Origin: Leucobacter aridicollis
GTDB lineage: Bacteria > Actinomycetota > Actinomycetes > Actinomycetales > Microbacteriaceae
Reading direction: 5' to 3'
Assembly: GCF_013409595.1 (NCBI RefSeq)
Contig: NZ_JACCBD010000001.1
Location: forward strand, 1,612,001 to 1,676,000
DNA: 64,000 nucleotides
Position numbers and translations under genes: made by a program
The notes under the pieces: generated by a model
Seen by the model: only the letters and a program-made list of their open reading frames with translations
The model's database searches: none
Told to the model about the DNA's origin: nothing
Shown: piece after piece, positions 46,830 through 56,798 of the stretch
How the letters are laid out: each line of letters starts with the position of its first letter
Numbering within the stretch: the first letter of the stretch is position 1

Positions 46830-48043
46830 GCGAGGACCTCCAGTCCGGGCAGTGCCTTGCCCTCAAGGAATTCGAGGCTCGCGCCGCCTCCGGTCGAAAT
46901 GTGACCGAACGCCTCGTCGGCAAAGCCGAGCGCGCGAACCGCGGCGGCGGAATCGCCACCGCCAACAACTGTAAAGCCTGAGGTCTCCGTGAGCGCACGC
47001 GCGACAGTCCGAGTGCCCTCGGCGAACGCCGGCATCTCGAACACGCCCATCGGCCCGTTCCAGAACACGGTGGCCGATTCTTCGATGATCGCAGCGAAAG
47101 TCGCGGCCGACGTCGGCCCGATGTCCAGGCCGAGACCGGATGCGCCGAAGGAGCTGGACTCGATCGCGTCCGCGGGAACGATTTCGTGAGCCGCGTCTGC
47201 GGCGAACCGCTCGGCGACAACGATGTCCGTTGGCAGGACGATCCGCACGCCGCGCGCGGCCGCCTGGTCGAGGTACCCGCGCACGGTGTCGAGCTGATCC
47301 TCCTCCAGCAGGCTCGCGCCAACCGGGTGGCCCTGCGCCGCGAGGAACGTGAAGACCATTCCGCCCCCGACGAGGAGCGTGTCGACGCGTTCGATGAGGT
47401 GCGCGATGACGCCGAGCTTGTCGGACACCTTCGAACCGCCGAGCACGACGGCGTAGGGTCGCTCTGCCTTGCCTGTGAGGCGCTCAAGCACCTCGAGTTC
47501 GGCCGCGACGAGGCGACCGGCGGCGCTCGGCAGCAGCTTCGCGAGGTCATAGACGCTCGCCTGCTTGCGGTGCACGACACCGAAGCCGTCGGACACGAAG
47601 GCGTCGCCGAGTTCCGCGAGCTGGGCCGCGAATGCTCCGCGGGCCTCGTCGTCCTTGCTCGTCTCCCCCGGGTTGAAGCGGAGGTTTTCGAGGAGTACGA
47701 CGTCGCCGTCGGAGAGCGCGGCGATGGCGGCAGCGGCGGCCTCGCCGACGGTCTCGTCGACGAAGCCGACCGCTGTGCCGAGCAGTTCTGCCATGCGCTC
47801 AGCCACGGGCCGCAACGAGTAGCGCTCGTCGGGAGCGCCCTCGGGGCGGCCCAGGTGGCTGATCAGTACGATTCGCGCCCCGGCCTCGCGCAGCTCACGA
47901 ATGGTCGTGAGCGAAGCACGGATCCGTCCGTCGTCGGTGATGCTCTTCGCACCGTGCTCGTCAGTGGCGAGCGGCACGTTGAGATCACAGCGGACAATTA
48001 CGGTTTTCGAGCCCAACGGGCCGAGCGAATCGAGGGTGCGCAT
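46826..48043 (-). CDS. pgk: phosphoglycerate kinase
   Basis: 405 aa. [12 protein letters not shown] at the start, [20 protein letters not shown], and [13 protein letters not shown] near the C-terminus cover both substrate-binding domains. Normally gap precedes pgk in Actinobacteria; here sod does, 22 bases upstream. Coupled to tpiA. Confidence 0.97.
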   Translation of the reverse strand: MRTLDSLGPLGSKTVIVRCDLNVPLATDEHGAKSITDDGRIRASLTTIRELREAGARIVLISHLGRPEGAPDERYSLRPVAERMAELLGTAVGFVDETVGEAAAAAIAALSDGDVVLLENLRFNPGETSKDDEARGAFAAQLAELGDAFVSDGFGVVHRKQASVYDLAKLLPSAAGRLVAAELEVLERLTGKAERPYAVVLGGSKVSDKLGVIAHLIERVDTLLVGGGMVFTFLAAQGHPVGASLLEEDQLDTVRGYLDQAAARGVRIVLPTDIVVAERFAADAAHEIVPADAIESSSFGASGLGLDIGPTSAATFAAIIEESATVFWNGPMGVFEMPAFAEGTRTVARALTETSGFTVVGGGDSAAAVRALGFADEAFGHISTGGGASLEFLEGKALPGLEVLA

Positions 48044-48065
48044 GGTTCCTTACGGGTGAACGGAA

Positions 48066-48683
48066 TTAGATGAGGCCGGGCGTCTGGCTACGCGCGGTGT
48101 CGAACCGCTTCGCGACGTCCTGCCAGTTCGCGATGTTCCAGAACGCCTTCACGTAGTCCGCGCGGACGTTGAGGTAGTCGAGGTAGTACGCGTGCTCCCA
48201 GCAGTCGAGCATGAGCAGCGGCACGGTGCCCGCCGGCAGGTTGCCCTGCTGGTCGAACATCTGCACGATGTTTGCGCGCTGGCCGAGGGTATCCCAGGCG
48301 AGCACGGCCCAACCCGATCCCTGCACACCCATCGCGGTTGCGGTGAAGTGCGCCTGGAACTTCTCGAAGTCGCCGAAGAACTCGTCGATGGCCGACGCGA
48401 GCTCACCCTCCGGGCGGCCGCCGCCCTCGGGCGACATGTTGTTCCAGAAGATCGTGTGGTTCACGTGGCCGCCCACGTTGAACGCGAGATCCTTCTCGAG
48501 CTTGTTGACGGGCCCGAGGTTGCCCGACTCGCGGGCCTCGGCGAGCTGCTCGAGCGCGGTGTTCGCGCCAGTGACGTACGCCTGGTGGTGCTTGTCGTGG
48601 TGCAACTGCATGATCTTGCCGCTGATGTGCGGCTCGAGGGCAGCGTAATCGTAGGGAAGTTCAGGGAGTGAGTATGCGGTCAT
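48066..48683 (-). CDS. sodA: superoxide dismutase, Mn/Fe type
   Basis: 205 aa. Metal ligands: His27 in IMQLHHDKHHQAYV, His in HVNHTIFWNNM, and Asp/His in DCWEHAYYLDY. GGGRPEG and GSGWAVL are typical. Manganese or iron cannot be told safely from sequence. AAGGAG precedes the ATG. It takes the place where gap is usually found, between whiA and pgk. Confidence 0.95.
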   Translation of the reverse strand: MTAYSLPELPYDYAALEPHISGKIMQLHHDKHHQAYVTGANTALEQLAEARESGNLGPVNKLEKDLAFNVGGHVNHTIFWNNMSPEGGGRPEGELASAIDEFFGDFEKFQAHFTATAMGVQGSGWAVLAWDTLGQRANIVQMFDQQGNLPAGTVPLLMLDCWEHAYYLDYLNVRADYVKAFWNIANWQDVAKRFDTARSQTPGLI

Positions 48684-48767
48684 GGCAGCTCCTTTTCTGT
48701 TGCGTGCTTCTGATAGGCAGTCTATTGCGGGAACACACGCGGAGACGAGTGTTCGCTGCGAGCTAGA

Positions 48768-49742
48768 TCAGACGAGTTCCTCAGGAACGCTCGCCTCGGT
48801 GCCCGGGATGCCCTGATCCTCAGCGGCCTTGTCAGCCATCGCGAGCAGCCGACGGATCCGCCCGGCGATCGCGTCCTTCGTGAGCGGCGGATCGGCGCGA
48901 GCCCCGAGCTCGTCAAGGCTCGCCTCGCGGTGCGTGAGCCGAAGCTGGCCGGCGTAGCCGAGGTGGTCGGGCACGTCGCTTCCGAGGATCTCGAGGGCGC
49001 GCTCCACGCGGGCGCAGGCGGCAACCGAGGCCTCGGCCGAGCGGCGGAGGTTCGCGTCGTCGAAGTTCACAAGCCGGTTCGCGGTCGCGCGGGTCTCGCG
49101 CGCCTTGCGAAGGTTGTCCCACGCCTCACGGCACTGCTCAGCGCCCATCACGCCAAGCAGCGTGCCAATCGCCTCGCCGTCGCGCACAAGCAGCTTCGAG
49201 ACGCCCCGAATGTCGCGGCTCTTCGCGTCCACGCCGATCCGGCTCGCTGCGCCAACGAGCGCCATTGCGGTCTCACTGCTCGGGCACACAACCTCGAGGC
49301 TGACCGTGCGGCCGGGAGGGGTGATCTTTCCGCGAGCGAGGAACGCACCGCGCAGCGCGGCCGCGAGTTCCTTCGCATCGCCGGTCGTCACGCGATTCGG
49401 CAGGCCGCGGATCGGCCGCCGGCGCTGATCGAGCAGCCCCAACTGGCGGGCGAGGGTCTCGCCATCGATGACGCGGACGAGGAACTGCGGTGCGCCTGGA
49501 CGCACGCTGGTGGGGGGCAACTGTCGGGCTTCGGCGCGAACGCCGTAGAGCTCCGCAAGGTCTTTTCGCACGCGCTGAACTGTCTGCGGAGTGTGCAGTT
49601 CAGCTTCAAGGGCAATACGCCCGTTGATCGTGTGTAGGCCGCCAGACAAGCGCAGGATCGTGGCGAGTTCCGCCATTCTCTCCCCAGTCCGTTGCACGGG
49701 GAGCTTCACCAGCTCGCTCATGACATCGGCGGTACTCGGCAC
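48768..49742 (-). CDS. whiA: WhiA DNA-binding regulator
   Basis: 324 aa. Degenerate LAGLIDADG-like N-terminal half and a C-terminal helix-turn-helix in LDELGARADPPLTKDAIAGRIRRLLAMAD. TADVMSELVKLPV at the start is the family signature. In Streptomyces WhiA regulates sporulation division; in non-sporulating Actinobacteria its role is in division and growth. GTG at 49742 has GAAAGGA upstream; the extension before it is not WhiA-like. It is last in the uvrA-uvrC-rapZ-whiA run. Confidence 0.95.
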   Translation of the reverse strand: MPSTADVMSELVKLPVQRTGERMAELATILRLSGGLHTINGRIALEAELHTPQTVQRVRKDLAELYGVRAEARQLPPTSVRPGAPQFLVRVIDGETLARQLGLLDQRRRPIRGLPNRVTTGDAKELAAALRGAFLARGKITPPGRTVSLEVVCPSSETAMALVGAASRIGVDAKSRDIRGVSKLLVRDGEAIGTLLGVMGAEQCREAWDNLRKARETRATANRLVNFDDANLRRSAEASVAACARVERALEILGSDVPDHLGYAGQLRLTHREASLDELGARADPPLTKDAIAGRIRRLLAMADKAAEDQGIPGTEASVPEELV

Positions 49743-49801
49743 AGATATTCCTTTCGAAACAGGTGAATAGCAAACTAAATGACGGCGAAGCGCGCCGGCA
49801 T

Positions 49802-50680
49802 TTACTCGCGACCGAGGTCGCGGTGGCGGAGCTGAACGCTCACGCCGGGCAGACCGGCAAGCCGGTCTGCGAGCTCGCGGGCGACAGCCACGGAGCGGTG
49901 TTTCCCGCCGGTGCACCCAATGGCGAGCGATGCGTGACGCTTGTTCTCGCGCTGGAAACCGGCGAAGACCGGTGTGAGCGCCGCAACGTATGCATCAATG
50001 AACTCGGTGGCGCCCTCGCGGCTGAGGACGTAGTCCTTCACAGCCGGATCGACGCCGGTGAGTGAGCGAAGCTCGGTCTCCCAGAACGGATTCGGAATGA
50101 ACCGCATATCCGCCATGAGGTCGACGTCAGTCGGCGCCCCATACTTGAATCCGAAGCTCATTACGGTGAGCTGCAGCCCCGCGACATCCTCCGACGAGAA
50201 CATCTCGCGGGTGGCAGTGGTGAGCTGGTGCACGTTGTACCCGGACGTGTCGACGACAACATCGCTCGTCGCGCGAAGCTCCTGGGAGCGCTCGCGCTCG
50301 AGGCGGATGCCCTCGAGCAATCCGCCGGCCTCAACCTGGAGCGGGTGCGGCCGCCTGACGCTCTCGTAACGCCGCACGAGAATGTCGTCGGCTGCGTCGA
50401 GGAAGACCACGCGAACCGTCGCCGTGTGGCGAAGCTCGTTGACGGTCTCCTGGATGTCCGCGAAGAGATCCCGACCGCGAACATCGACGACGGCGGCGAT
50501 GCGCGGAAGCGCCCCGCCCGACTTGTCGGCCATGTCAGCGAGGGTCTTCACCATCGAGAGGGGCAGGTTGTCGACGACGTACCAGCCGAGGTCCTCGAGA
50601 GTGTTCGCGACGGTGCTTCGGCCGGCACCGGACATGCCGGTGACGATCAGGATCTCCTGATCGGTTGAGACCTCATTCAT
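49802..50680 (-). CDS. rapZ: RapZ/YvcJ-family nucleotide-binding protein
   Basis: 292 aa. Walker A GMSGAGRST near residue 15, RVVFLDAADDILVRRYESVRRPHPL and C-terminal IGCTGGKHRSVAVARELADRL. In E. coli RapZ is an adaptor for RNase E on GlmZ; the actinobacterial role is unclear. It overlaps uvrC by 8 bases. The yvcK/cuvA gene often found between rapZ and whiA is absent here. Confidence 0.94.
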   Translation of the reverse strand: MNEVSTDQEILIVTGMSGAGRSTVANTLEDLGWYVVDNLPLSMVKTLADMADKSGGALPRIAAVVDVRGRDLFADIQETVNELRHTATVRVVFLDAADDILVRRYESVRRPHPLQVEAGGLLEGIRLERERSQELRATSDVVVDTSGYNVHQLTTATREMFSSEDVAGLQLTVMSFGFKYGAPTDVDLMADMRFIPNPFWETELRSLTGVDPAVKDYVLSREGATEFIDAYVAALTPVFAGFQRENKRHASLAIGCTGGKHRSVAVARELADRLAGLPGVSVQLRHRDLGRE

Positions 50681-52646
50681 CCGTTACCTCCTCAAGTTCC
50701 GTGTCTGTCTGCGCATCGTCAATCTTAGCGTCAGGCGAGCTCTTACGGAGTCGGGTAAGGTGGCTGAGAATCTGTTCCGCCGTGCGCTCGCCGATGCCCG
50801 GCACCGCCGCAAGTTCTGCCACGGACGCGGCACGCAGGCGCGTCGCGGAACCAAAGTGCCGCAGCAGTTGCTGCACCCGCTTCGGGCCGAGCCCGGGAAC
50901 GTCGGCGAGCTGGGAAGCAATAGCCTCGCTCCGGCGCTGACGCTGGAACGTAATCGCGAACCGGTGGGCCTCGTCACGGGCGCGCTGCACGAGGAAGAGC
51001 GCTTCGCTGGTGCGCGGAAGCACCACGGGAAATGGGTCCTCGGGAAGCCACAGCTCCTCGAGTCGCTTCGCGATGCCGCACAGCGCGACATCGGTGATGC
51101 CCGCCTCGCGGAGCGCCCGGTGGGCGGCCTTCACCTGGGGCTCGCCGCCGTCGACAATGATGAGCTGGGGCCGGGCGCGGTAGGCGCCGGAGGGAAGTTC
51201 GCCGGACTCGCGGGCGAGGTTCAGCTGCGCCGCCCGGCGCGAGACGACCTGATAGATCGAATCCGTGTCGTCAGTCGTCTCTTCGATCCGGTACTTCCGG
51301 TACTCGCTCTTCGCGGGGAGTCCGTCCTCGAAGACCACGAGCGACGCGACGACGCCCGTGCCCTGGAGGTGCGAGACGTCGATGCACTCGATCCTGAGCG
51401 GGGCCTCGGTGAGACCGAGCGCCTGCTGCAACTCGGCGAGCGCGTCGGTTCGCGAGGTGATGTCGGCTGCCCGCTTGAGCTTGTACCGCACGAGATTCTC
51501 GCCTGCGTTGAGCGTCGCGCGATCCATGAGCTGGACTTTGTCGCCGCGCTCGGGCGTGCGAATGTGCACCTTCCCCTTGCGCGGGCGGAGCGCCGAGAGG
51601 GTCTCCTCGAGCGAGCCGATCCCGTCCGGCAGTTGCGGGACGAGGATCTCGGGCGGCGGCTCGTGCCCACCCTCGTACGCGGTCTGCAGCACCTGCTCGA
51701 GCAGCCGCCCGGGCGAGTCGTCGAGTTCGACGTCGACGATCCAGCTGCGTTCGCCGCGCACGCGGCCGCCGCGGATGATGAACTGGTGCAGCGCGGCAGA
51801 AAGCTCGTCCGTGCGCAGGCCGAACGCGTCGACGTCGACCTCGTGGCCGAGCACGATGGCGTTCTTCTCCATGACGTGTTCGACGGCCGCGACCTGGTCA
51901 CGCAGTCTGGCCGCATCCTCGTAGCGTTGCTCGGCGGCCGCGTCCTTCATGCCGCGCTGCAGCTTTCGGAACTGCGACTGGTAGTTCCCGCCGAGGAAGG
52001 ACACGAGGGCGCCTACGCGTTCCCTGTGCTCCTCAACGGTCACCGTGTACGAGCAGGGCCCGGCGCAGCGGCCGATCTGGCCGGCGAGGCATGGCTTGCC
52101 GCTCGACATCGCTCGCTTGTAGTCGGCGTCGTTGCAGGTGCGGATGGGAAAGGCCTGCTGGAGCAGCGCCGCCGTCTCGCGGATCGCCCACACCTTCGGG
52201 TAGGGCCCGAAGTACCGCGCGCCCTTGATGCGCTCGTTCCGGGTGATGATGAGCCGCGGGGCCTCCTCCCCCAGCGTCACCGCCAGGTACGGGTAGGTTT
52301 TGTCGTCCTTGAACTGGACGTTGAACGGCGGCTTGTACTCGGTGATCCACGTGTGCTCGAGCACGAGCGACTCGGTGTCGCTTGCGACGACCGTCCAGTC
52401 GACGTTCGCGGCGAGCGAGAGCATGCGCCGGGTACGGGGCATGAGCGAATGCATCGGCTGAAAGTAGTTCGCGAGCCGGGCCCGGAGGTTCTTCGCCTTC
52501 CCGATGTAGAGCACGCGGCCCTGGCGGTCCGAGAACCGGTAGACGCCGGGGCTCGTCGGGATCTCCCCCGAGGCTGGCTTGAAGGCGTCGCGGGGGTCGG
52601 CCGGCTCACCGCCTGTGCCAACCCCGTGACGCGGGTCTTCGGTCAC
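50673..52646 (-). CDS. uvrC: excinuclease ABC subunit C
   Basis: 657 aa dual-incision nuclease. N-terminal GIY-YIG domain (GVYRFSDRQGRVLYIGKAKNLRARLANYF), UVR motif about residue 215, RNase H-like domain (IECIDVSHLQGTGVVASLVVFEDG, IIVDGGEPQVKAA) and C-terminal (HhH)2 with LADVPGLGPKRVQQLL and LAAVPGIGERTAEQIL. About 25 extra residues precede the GIY-YIG domain. It starts 10 bases after uvrA and is probably co-transcribed. Confidence 0.97.
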   Translation of the reverse strand: MTEDPRHGVGTGGEPADPRDAFKPASGEIPTSPGVYRFSDRQGRVLYIGKAKNLRARLANYFQPMHSLMPRTRRMLSLAANVDWTVVASDTESLVLEHTWITEYKPPFNVQFKDDKTYPYLAVTLGEEAPRLIITRNERIKGARYFGPYPKVWAIRETAALLQQAFPIRTCNDADYKRAMSSGKPCLAGQIGRCAGPCSYTVTVEEHRERVGALVSFLGGNYQSQFRKLQRGMKDAAAEQRYEDAARLRDQVAAVEHVMEKNAIVLGHEVDVDAFGLRTDELSAALHQFIIRGGRVRGERSWIVDVELDDSPGRLLEQVLQTAYEGGHEPPPEILVPQLPDGIGSLEETLSALRPRKGKVHIRTPERGDKVQLMDRATLNAGENLVRYKLKRAADITSRTDALAELQQALGLTEAPLRIECIDVSHLQGTGVVASLVVFEDGLPAKSEYRKYRIEETTDDTDSIYQVVSRRAAQLNLARESGELPSGAYRARPQLIIVDGGEPQVKAAHRALREAGITDVALCGIAKRLEELWLPEDPFPVVLPRTSEALFLVQRARDEAHRFAITFQRQRRSEAIASQLADVPGLGPKRVQQLLRHFGSATRLRAASVAELAAVPGIGERTAEQILSHLTRLRKSSPDAKIDDAQTDTELEEVTDE

Positions 52647-52656
52647 GCCTTGGACC

Positions 52657-55600
52657 TCACGACGTCACCGCGGCGGCGGCGGTCTTCTTGGCGGTCGCCT
52701 GCTTGGCCGAAGTCTTCTTCGCCGAGGTTTTCTTGGCCGAGGCCTTCTTGGCGGAGGTCTTCTGTGCTGAAGCCTTCTTCGCCGAGGCAGGCTTACCGGT
52801 CGCTGGCTTGGCCGCGGCAGGCGAGGCGGGAGCCGCCGCGAGCGCCTTCCGGGCGGTCTTCGCGACGGGCGCCTTCGCGAGCGCCTCCGCGAGGAACTGA
52901 CCGGTATGGCTCTCAGCGTGCTCGGCGACCTGTTCCGGCGTGCCGGTGGTGAGGATCGTACCGCCGCCGGAGCCGCCTTCGGGGCCGAGGTCGATCACCC
53001 AGTCCGCGCTGCGGATCACGTCGAGATTGTGCTCGATCGTGATGACAGTGTTGCCCTTGTCGACGAGGCCGTTCAGCACGAGCAGCAGCTTCCGCACGTC
53101 CTCGAAGTGGAGCCCCGTCGTCGGCTCGTCGAGCACGTAGATGCTTCGCCCGTTCGAGCGCTTCTGCAGCTCGGTTGCCAGCTTCACGCGCTGCGCCTCG
53201 CCGCCGGACAGCGTGGTCGCGCTCTGGCCGAGTCGCACGTACCCGAGGCCGACGTCGACGAGCGTCTTCATGAACCTGTGGATCGACGAGATCGGCTCGA
53301 AGAACTCCTCAGCCTCGGCGATGGGCATCTCGAGGACCTCGGCGATGTTCTTGCCCTTGTACCGCACCTGCAGCGTCTCGCGGTTGTACCGGCTCCCGCC
53401 ACAGACCTCGCAGGCGACGTAGACGTCCGGCAGGAAGTTCATCTCGATCTTCAGGGTACCGTCGCCCGAGCACGCCTCGCAGCGTCCGCCCTTGACGTTG
53501 AAGCTGAAGCGCCCGGGCAGGTAACCGCGGGTCTTCGCCTCGGGAGTGTCGGCGAACAGGTTGCGGATCTTGTCGAACACGCCGGTGTAGGTTGCCGGGT
53601 TCGAGCGCGGGGTGCGACCGATTGGCGCCTGATCCACGTGCACGACCTTATCGAGGTGCTCAAGGCCGGTGACGCGAGTGTGCTTGCCCGGCACCATGCG
53701 CGCGCCGTTGAGCTGATTCGCGAGCACCCGGTAGAGCACGTCGTTCACCAGCGTTGACTTGCCGCTGCCGGAGACGCCGGTGACGGCCGTCATCACGCCG
53801 AGCGGGAACGTCGCGTCGACGTTCTGGAGATTGTTCGAGCGTGCCCCGACGACAGTGAGCTCCCGGCTCGTGTCGAGCGGCCTGCGGGTCTTCGGCGTCT
53901 CGATCGCGCGGCGGCCAGCGAGGTAGTCGCCGGTGACAGAGTTCGTGTTCGCGCGCAGTTCGGGCAGCAGGCCCGAGTGCACCACGGTGCCGCCTTCGAC
54001 GCCGGCGCCCGGCCCGATGTCCACGAGCCAGTCCGCTGCCTCGATTGTCTCCTCGTCGTGCTCGACGACGATGAGCGTGTTGCCGAGGTCGCGGAGCTTG
54101 ACGAGCGTCTCGATGAGGCGCCTGTTGTCGCGCTGATGTAGCCCGATGGAGGGCTCGTCGAGCACATAGAGGACGCCCGTGAGCCCCGAGCCGATCTGCG
54201 TCGCGAGGCGGATGCGCTGTGCCTCCCCGCCGGAGAGAGTGCCCGCGGCGCGAGCGAGCGTCAGGTAGCCCAGGCCGACCTCGATGAGGAAGTCGAACCG
54301 GAGCCGAATCTCGCGCAACACCTGCGCGGCGATCTTCGCGTCGCGCTCGCTGAGCTCGACCCTGTCGAAGAAGTGCTTCGCGTCGAGCAGGCTGAACTCG
54401 CCGACGCTCGCGATTGACTCGTTATCGACGGTCACCGCGAGCACCTCGGGCTTCAGGCGCTGGCCGTTGCAGACGTGGCAGGGAACCTCGCGGAGAAACT
54501 CAGACCAGCGCTCGCGCCGGTTGTCGCTCTCCGCCTCGGCGTACTGCCGCTCGATAAACGGGATCACCCCCTCGAAGCCGCTCGTGTACTTCACCTCGCG
54601 GCCGAAGCGGTTCTTCCAGCGCACGTTCACCTTGAAGTCGTTGCCGCGGAGCACCGCCTCGCGAACGTCCTCGTCGAGCTCGCCCCACGGCGTCTTCAGC
54701 GAGAAGTCGAGATCCTTCGACAGGCCAACGAGCAGCTTCTCGTAGTACTGGTAGAGGCTCTTGCCCTGGCTCGTCCACGGGATGATGACACCCTCGCTGA
54801 TCGAGAGTTCAGGGTCGCCGAGCACGAGGTCGTCGTCAACGGACATGCTCGTGCCCAGGCCGGAACACGTCGGGCACGCGCCGAATGGTGCGTTGAAGGA
54901 GAACGTCCGCGGCTCAATCTCGGTGAGCTGCACGGGGTGCTGGTTCGGGCACGACAGGTGTTCCGAGAAGAGCTGCACCCGGTCGTCGGCGTCCTGGTCG
55001 CGGTCGACGTAGTCAATCTGCACCGTGCCATCGGCGAGGCGCAGTGCGGTCTCCAACGAGTCGGTGAGCCTGCCGAGCCCCTCTGGCGACGCGACGAGCC
55101 TGTCGATCACGACCGAGATGTCGTGCTTGATCTGCTTCTTCAGCTTCGGCGGTTCGCTGAGCTGGATGAGCTCACCGTCGACGATCGCGCGGGAGTAGCC
55201 GCTCGCGGCGAGCTCCTGGAACAGGTCGACGAACTCGCCCTTCTTCTTCGACACGACGGGCGCGAGCACCTGGAAGCGGGTGCGCTCCTCGAGCTGCATG
55301 AGGCGGTCAGCGATCTGCTGCACGGTCTGGGACTCAATCCGCTCCCCGCACACCGCACAGTGCGGAATGCCGACGCGCGCCCACAGCAGACGCATGTAGT
55401 CGTAGATCTCGGTGATCGTGCCCACGGTGGAACGCGGGTTGCGGTTCGTCGACTTCTGGTCGATGGAGACCGCCGGGCTCAGGCCCTCGATGAAATCGAC
55501 GTCTGGCCTGTCGACCTGGCCGAGGAACTGGCGCGCGTACGCGCTCAGGGACTCGACGTACCGACGCTGACCCTCGGCGAAAATCGTGTCGAACGCGAGG

Positions 55601-55758
55601 CTCGACTTGCCGCTGCCAGACAGCCCGGTGAAGACGACGAGCGAGTCGCGCGGAATCGACAGGTCGACGTTCTTGAGGTTGTGCACCCGAGCGCCCTGGA
55701 CACTGATGTGCGCGTGCGCTGCCGAGGAACGAATAGGTGTTTTGCTCTGAGAAGTCAC
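52657..55758 (-). CDS. uvrA: excinuclease ABC subunit A with basic repetitive C-terminal tail
   Basis: 1033 aa DNA-damage sensor ATPase. Two ABC modules: Walker [10 protein letters not shown] and GVSGSGKST, signatures [11 protein letters not shown] and [11 protein letters not shown]. Zinc fingers are C-x2-C pairs in CAVCGER-like, CHVCNGQRL and [29 protein letters not shown]. The UvrA core ends at about residue 960 (GQFLAEAL). A 73-residue tail rich in Ala, Lys, Ser and Thr follows, with repeated SAKK units. GTG start, apparently leaderless, behind an SOS box. Confidence 0.97.
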   Translation of the reverse strand: MTSQSKTPIRSSAAHAHISVQGARVHNLKNVDLSIPRDSLVVFTGLSGSGKSSLAFDTIFAEGQRRYVESLSAYARQFLGQVDRPDVDFIEGLSPAVSIDQKSTNRNPRSTVGTITEIYDYMRLLWARVGIPHCAVCGERIESQTVQQIADRLMQLEERTRFQVLAPVVSKKKGEFVDLFQELAASGYSRAIVDGELIQLSEPPKLKKQIKHDISVVIDRLVASPEGLGRLTDSLETALRLADGTVQIDYVDRDQDADDRVQLFSEHLSCPNQHPVQLTEIEPRTFSFNAPFGACPTCSGLGTSMSVDDDLVLGDPELSISEGVIIPWTSQGKSLYQYYEKLLVGLSKDLDFSLKTPWGELDEDVREAVLRGNDFKVNVRWKNRFGREVKYTSGFEGVIPFIERQYAEAESDNRRERWSEFLREVPCHVCNGQRLKPEVLAVTVDNESIASVGEFSLLDAKHFFDRVELSERDAKIAAQVLREIRLRFDFLIEVGLGYLTLARAAGTLSGGEAQRIRLATQIGSGLTGVLYVLDEPSIGLHQRDNRRLIETLVKLRDLGNTLIVVEHDEETIEAADWLVDIGPGAGVEGGTVVHSGLLPELRANTNSVTGDYLAGRRAIETPKTRRPLDTSRELTVVGARSNNLQNVDATFPLGVMTAVTGVSGSGKSTLVNDVLYRVLANQLNGARMVPGKHTRVTGLEHLDKVVHVDQAPIGRTPRSNPATYTGVFDKIRNLFADTPEAKTRGYLPGRFSFNVKGGRCEACSGDGTLKIEMNFLPDVYVACEVCGGSRYNRETLQVRYKGKNIAEVLEMPIAEAEEFFEPISSIHRFMKTLVDVGLGYVRLGQSATTLSGGEAQRVKLATELQKRSNGRSIYVLDEPTTGLHFEDVRKLLLVLNGLVDKGNTVITIEHNLDVIRSADWVIDLGPEGGSGGGTILTTGTPEQVAEHAESHTGQFLAEALAKAPVAKTARKALAAAPASPAAAKPATGKPASAKKASAQKTSAKKASAKKTSAKKTSAKQATAKKTAAAAVTS
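52660..52878 (-). repeat. Ala/Lys/Ser repeat region of UvrA
   Basis: Codes the last 73 residues of UvrA. Units such as [10 protein letters not shown] and SAKQA recur about seven times, resembling histone H1 and the tails of mycobacterial HupB. DNA repeats are imperfect and of 12-15 bp. Confidence 0.8.
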
Positions 55759-55764
55759 TCCCCC

Positions 55765-55805
55765 AGCTTAGCGTCTCCCGCACCTCAGTTCGAACATGTG
55801 TTCTA
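55765..55805 (-). promoter_or_regulatory. uvrA: LexA (SOS) box and leaderless promoter of uvrA
   Basis: TCGAACATGTGTTCTA (55790-55805) contains GAAC-N4-GTTC, the Gram-positive/actinobacterial LexA core. On the minus strand TAAGCT (55770-55765) ends six bases before the GTG start, and TTCGAA within the SOS box lies 18 bases further up as a -35. LexA would therefore cover the -35. Confidence 0.75.
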
Positions 55806-55908
55806 AACATTCTGAGTGTTCGCTCGTGGCGCTTCGCTAGAGAACCGCGCCAGAGTATGCCAGGGTTGACGGTTGAGACCAGATCATCTGATGAATGAGG
55901 TAGCGACC

Positions 55909-56745
55909 ATGACCACTCCCGCGTCCGACAGGACCCAGCGCCCGGCACGACCCCAGATTGTGCTCGAGGTCAAGGAACGCGTGCAGCTGAGTCCCCACCT
56001 CGTGCGGGTCGTCGCACACGGGCCCGGCATGGCGCAGGTCGATGCGGGGGCGTTTACCGACGCCTACAGCAAGATGCTCTTCAGGCAGCCCGGCAGCGAT
56101 ATCGATCCGCCCTACGACCTCGACGCGCTGCGGGAGGAGCTCGCGCCGGAAGACATGCCCGCCACCCGCACCTACACGGTGCGGCGCGTCGATCACGAGG
56201 CGGGCGAGCTCTGGATCGATTTCGTCGTCCACGGCACCGAGGGCATCGCCGGCCCCTGGGCCGACGCCGCCCGACCCGGCGATCCCGTGGTGCTGCGGGG
56301 CATCGGCGGTGGCTACGCGCCCGATCCGAGTGCTGACTGGCACCTGCTGGCCGGCGATGAATCGGCGATCCCAGCGATCGCCTCGGCTCTTGAAGCGATG
56401 CCAGCCGACGCCGTCGGCGTCTGCTTCATCGAGGTCGCAGGCGAGGCCGACGTGCTCGAGCTCCGTGCGCCGGCCGGCATCACGGTGAGCTGGCTGTTCC
56501 GCGGCGCCGCCGAGGCGGGCACGTCGAATGTGCTCGTTGACGCAGTGCGCGCCGCCGAGTGGCTGCCCGGCCGCGTGCAGGTCTTCGTGCACGGTGAGCG
56601 CGGTGCGATGAAGGCGCTTCGGCCGTACTTCACGGATGAGCGCGGAATCGACAGGACCCAGCTCTCGCTCTCGCCCTACTGGGCATACGGGCGACGGGAG
56701 GATCGCTTCCAGGCCGAGAAGCGGGAGGCGATCGGCCAGATCTAG
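55909..56745 (+). CDS. siderophore-interacting FAD-binding protein
   Basis: 278 aa. Siderophore-interacting proteins (ViuB/YqjH type) reduce ferric siderophores in the cytoplasm using FAD and NAD(P)H. ATRTYTVRRVDHEAGELWIDFVVHG is the FAD-binding RxYTxR motif, PGDPVVLRGIGGGY and the C-terminal LSPYWAYGRREDRFQAEKREA fit the family. The ATG at 55909 has GAGG upstream; earlier in-frame ATG and TTG codons have none. No clear DtxR/IdeR box was found. Confidence 0.88.
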   Translation: MTTPASDRTQRPARPQIVLEVKERVQLSPHLVRVVAHGPGMAQVDAGAFTDAYSKMLFRQPGSDIDPPYDLDALREELAPEDMPATRTYTVRRVDHEAGELWIDFVVHGTEGIAGPWADAARPGDPVVLRGIGGGYAPDPSADWHLLAGDESAIPAIASALEAMPADAVGVCFIEVAGEADVLELRAPAGITVSWLFRGAAEAGTSNVLVDAVRAAEWLPGRVQVFVHGERGAMKALRPYFTDERGIDRTQLSLSPYWAYGRREDRFQAEKREAIGQI

Positions 56746-56798
56746 GGCCGGCCTCCGACCGGGCGCTCGTGCGGTCTCGGGCGCGGCACAGCCTGCCC

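Noticed and set aside
50673..52646. Possible intein or frame change in uvrC because of length 657 aa
   Set aside because: All domains are present in normal order; the extra length is the N-terminal ~25 residues only.
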